Part shown: one piece after another, positions 8,241-10,230 of the stretch
How the letters are laid out: every line of letters starts with the position of its first letter
Numbering within the stretch: position 1 is the first letter of the stretch
Source: Paracoccaceae bacterium
GTDB lineage: Bacteria; Pseudomonadota; Alphaproteobacteria; Rhodobacterales; Rhodobacteraceae
Direction: 5' to 3'
Length of the DNA: 10,230 nt
NCBI GenBank assembly: GCA_026997055.1
Contig: JALWJU010000536.1
Coordinates: 1 to 10,230 of the forward strand
Position numbers and translations under genes: made by a program
Notes under the pieces: generated by a model
Seen by the model: only the letters and a program-made list of their open reading frames with translations
Told to the model about the DNA's origin: nothing
Databases searched by the model: none

Positions 8241-8272
8241 CCGGGCCCTCTGCCCCGGGTGGGGATACCCGG
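8241..8272 (+). other. Two mutually exclusive leader hairpins before aqpS
   Basis: CCGGG (8241-8245) can pair with CCCGG (8254-8258), while CCGGGT (8255-8260) can pair perfectly with ACCCGG (8267-8272). The stems share bases, so only one can form at a time. No U tract follows, so attenuation is speculative in such GC-rich DNA. Confidence 0.25.
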
Positions 8273-8308
8273 AAGAGAAGAAGATCGGAAGAGATGAAGG
8301 AGCGCCAG

Positions 8309-8977
8309 GTGCGAAAGCTCATCGCCGAATGGCTCGGCACCTTCTCGCTGCTGGCCACCGTCGTCGGCTCGGGGATCATGGCCGAGCGGCTGGCAGGCGG
8401 CAACCTGGCCGTCGCGCTTCTGGGCAACACCATCCCCACCGGGGCGATCCTCGTGGTGCTGATCACCGTCTTCGGCCCCGTCTCGGGCGCGCATTTCAAC
8501 CCGGCCGTGACGCTGAGCTTCCTGATCCGCCGCGAGATCGCGCCGAAGGCGGCGGCGGCCTATGTGTCGGCCCAGATCCTTGGCGGGATCGCCGGCGTCC
8601 TGGCCGCGCATCTGATGTTCGACCTGCCGCTGGTGCACCCTTCGGCCCAGCCGCGCACGGGGCTCGGGCAATGGGCGGGCGAGTTCGTCGCCACCTTCGG
8701 GCTGGTCGGCACCATCCTCGCCTGTCTCAGGGCGCGCCCCGATTTCGTGGCGGTGGCGGTGGGGCTCTACATCACCGCCGCCTACTGGTTCACCTCCTCC
8801 ACCTCATTCGCCAACCCGGCGGTGACGATCGCGCGCGCCCTGTCCGACAGCTTCGCCGGCATCGCTCCGGCCAGCGTTCCCGCCTTCGTCGCCGTCCAGC
8901 TGCTGGCGGCGGCGCTGGCGACGGTCTTCTTCGGCTGGTTCCTGCGCGGGGCCGACGAAGCGGAGCCGCAGCGATGA
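8309..8977 (+). CDS. aqpS: Aquaporin / MIP-family channel, AqpS-like
   Basis: An integral inner-membrane channel of the major intrinsic protein family, 222 residues from the chosen start, with six membrane helices and two half-helices. Both signature motifs are present: GAHFNPAVTLS and SFANPAVTIAR. After the second NPA there is valine where most aquaporins have the selectivity-filter arginine, a trait I recall for rhizobial AqpS, which moves arsenicals. The start GTG (8309) has AAGGAG (8297-8302) six bases ahead and gives MRKLIAEWLGTF. The ATG at 8294 (five residues longer) has a poorly spaced site. Located divergently from an ArsR repressor, it likely passes As(OH)3 or related neutral solutes. 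The end overlaps the next gene by ATGA. Glycerol or water transport is an alternative. Confidence 0.88.
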   Translation: MRKLIAEWLGTFSLLATVVGSGIMAERLAGGNLAVALLGNTIPTGAILVVLITVFGPVSGAHFNPAVTLSFLIRREIAPKAAAAYVSAQILGGIAGVLAAHLMFDLPLVHPSAQPRTGLGQWAGEFVATFGLVGTILACLRARPDFVAVAVGLYITAAYWFTSSTSFANPAVTIARALSDSFAGIAPASVPAFVAVQLLAAALATVFFGWFLRGADEAEPQR

Positions 8978-10182
8978 GCGCTGCGCCTTTCGATTTCGAC
9001 GAAGAGATCGACCGCACGCGGGTTCCGGCGCTGAAATGGCGCCCGCTGGCAGGTTCCGGGCCGGAAGCGGAGCTCTTCCCCGCCGGCGTCGCCGACATGG
9101 ATTTCCGCGCCGCCCCCTGCATCCGGGCGGCGATGCGGCGGCGCCTCGACCACGGCGTGTTCGGCTACGAGGCGGTGCCCGAGGGGCTCTTTCCGGCGCT
9201 GATCGACTGGCACGCGAAGCGCCACGGCTGGCACATCGAGCCCTCCCATATCCTGCGCGCGCCGAATGTCCTCGACAGCCTCGCCATCGCCGCTTCGCTG
9301 TTCACCGCCCCCGGCGACGGGATCATCCTGCAGCCGCCGGTCTTCTTCGACTTCTTCGACGTCATCGCCGAGAACCGCCGCGAAGTGCTGCTCAATCCCC
9401 TGCGCCTCGAAGGCGGGCGCTACGAGATGGATTTCGAGGGGCTCGCGCGCCTTGCCGCCCGGCCGCGGGCGAAGATGCTCTTCCTGTGCAACCCGCACAA
9501 TCCGGTCGGCCGGGTCTGGAGCCGCGCGGAGCTGGCCCGGCTCGACGAGATCTGCCGCCGCCACGGGGTGCTGGTGGTGGCCGACGAGATCCATGCCGAC
9601 ATCGCCCTGCCCGGCCACCGCTTCACCCCCTTCGCCGCGCTGGGCGAGGCGGCGGCGGCGAACGCGATCAGCTGCATCTCCCCCGCCAAGGCCTTCAACA
9701 TCGCCTCCTGCTGCTCGGCCTTCACGATCGTCGCCGACAGGGCGCGGCGCCGGGCCTTCCAGGCCGAAAACAGCCGCCTCACGGTGAACAAGAACAACGC
9801 CTTCGCCTCCGTCGCCATGGAAGCGGCCTGGCGCGAGGGCGGGCCGTGGCTCGATGCGGCGATCGCCTATGTCGCCGGCAATCTGGCGCTGATGCGCGCG
9901 CGGCTGGCCGAAATCCCGGGCGTGGATCTGATCGAGCCTGAGGGCACCTTCCTCGCCTGGCTCGACTTCCGCGCCCTGGGGCTCGCGCCCGGCGCGTTGG
10001 CGGCCTTTCTGCGCGAAAGGGCCGGGTGGCTGGTCAGCCGCGGCGAGGCCTTCGGCTCCGGCGGCGCGGGTTTTGCCCGGGTCAACATCGCCTGCACCCG
10101 GGCGCGGCTGCGGCGCGCGCTCGACCGGCTGGCCGCGGCCATGGGCGGATCCGGGGCGCGCCGCCGTCCCTCCTCTTCCTGA
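8974..10182 (+). CDS. MalY/PatB-type PLP C-S lyase or aminotransferase
   Basis: A 402-residue fold-type I PLP enzyme of the MalY/PatB group, which typically cleaves cystathionine or cysteine to pyruvate, ammonia and a thiol or sulfide. Features in order: GVADMDFRAAP (38-48), FGYEAVPEG (63-71), the PLP-contacting CNPHNPVGR (172-180), ADEIHADI (203-210) with the pyridine-nitrogen Asp204, Schiff-base Lys239 in SPAKAFNIAS, and carboxylate-binding Arg369 in FARVNIAC. After the lysine the usual small-residue Gly-Leu is replaced by Ser-Cys-Cys (245-247). The start overlaps the aquaporin stop as ATGA, so both are cotranscribed and translation is coupled. The same frame is open far upstream, but the overlap and the family N-terminus fix the start. 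The C-terminal 15 residues are Arg/Ser-rich and probably disordered. The substrate is unknown; aminotransferase activity is possible. Confidence 0.9.
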   Translation: MSAAPFDFDEEIDRTRVPALKWRPLAGSGPEAELFPAGVADMDFRAAPCIRAAMRRRLDHGVFGYEAVPEGLFPALIDWHAKRHGWHIEPSHILRAPNVLDSLAIAASLFTAPGDGIILQPPVFFDFFDVIAENRREVLLNPLRLEGGRYEMDFEGLARLAARPRAKMLFLCNPHNPVGRVWSRAELARLDEICRRHGVLVVADEIHADIALPGHRFTPFAALGEAAAANAISCISPAKAFNIASCCSAFTIVADRARRRAFQAENSRLTVNKNNAFASVAMEAAWREGGPWLDAAIAYVAGNLALMRARLAEIPGVDLIEPEGTFLAWLDFRALGLAPGALAAFLRERAGWLVSRGEAFGSGGAGFARVNIACTRARLRRALDRLAAAMGGSGARRRPSSS

Positions 10183-10230
10183 TCGGCCCGTTCTCGGCCC
10201 CTTGTCGGACCCTGATCGGTCCATTCTCGG
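10178..10230. repeat. 20-bp direct repeat with 33-bp period at the right edge
   Basis: CCTGATCGGCCCGTTCTCGG (10178-10197) and CCTGATCGGTCCATTCTCGG (10211-10230) match at 18 of 20 bases. The first copy includes the stop codon of the PLP-enzyme gene and the second reaches the window edge, so more units may follow. The inner sequence GGACC-N6-GGTCC (10207-10222) can form a small hairpin. Confidence 0.65.

Noticed and set aside
7963..8973. Long N-terminal extension of the PLP enzyme, giving a fusion protein
   Set aside because: The frame is merely open through arsR and aqpS in another register. The translated extension is Arg/Gly/Pro-rich, and the family N-terminus begins at the ATGA overlap at 8974.
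8782..10224. A 480-codon minus-strand open frame opposite the PLP-enzyme gene
   Set aside because: It is a shadow of the aqpS end and the MalY/PatB gene with no family features.
10178..10230. Start of a CRISPR array
   Set aside because: There are only two imperfect 20-bp copies with a 13-bp gap. CRISPR spacers are longer and repeats near-identical, and no cas gene is present.

Overview
The window is high-GC bacterial chromosome, most likely from an alphaproteobacterium of the Rhodobacterales type. The reasons are the gene order recA-alaS, a recA promoter carrying the GAAC-N7-GAAC (GTTC-N7-GTTC) LexA box typical of alphaproteobacteria, TRAP transporters, and an arsR-aqpS arsenic module like that of rhizobia. 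No phage, transposase, plasmid or CRISPR signal was seen. Genus cannot be fixed from this sequence alone.

Left part (1-2705, + strand): a tightly packed operon fragment. The C-terminal two thirds of a PhzS-like flavin monooxygenase enter from the left edge. One base later comes the small TRAP permease (DctQ), which overlaps the large permease (DctM) by 4 bases. The coupling suggests uptake of an organic (perhaps aromatic or heterocyclic) acid followed by hydroxylation. The substrate-binding protein DctP is not in the window and may lie to the left. Two adjacent hairpins follow dctM.

Middle (2706-3555): tRNA-Leu(CAA) on +, a patch of short GC-rich tandem repeats, and tRNA-Ser(CGA) on -. The recA control region follows. 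It has a sigma70-like promoter with two LexA-box-like sites in inverted orientation, 30 bp apart, plus an upstream CtrA-like motif.

Right-centre (3556-7775, + strand): recA, alanyl-tRNA synthetase alaS, and a small DUF1330 gene whose start overlaps the alaS stop (TGATG). This is housekeeping DNA.

Right (7797-10230): an arsenic-type module. An ArsR repressor with a Cys-Cys...Cys metalloid site is transcribed leftward. Divergent from it is an aquaporin-family channel (AqpS-like) that overlaps by 4 bases a MalY/PatB-type PLP C-S lyase or aminotransferase. A perfect 7-3-7 palindrome (TTGTCAA/TTGACAA) in the shared intergenic region is the likely operator. The pairing of an ars-type aquaporin with a MalY/PatB enzyme, where rhizobia have arsC, is the least ordinary feature of the window. 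Most of the rest is conventional.
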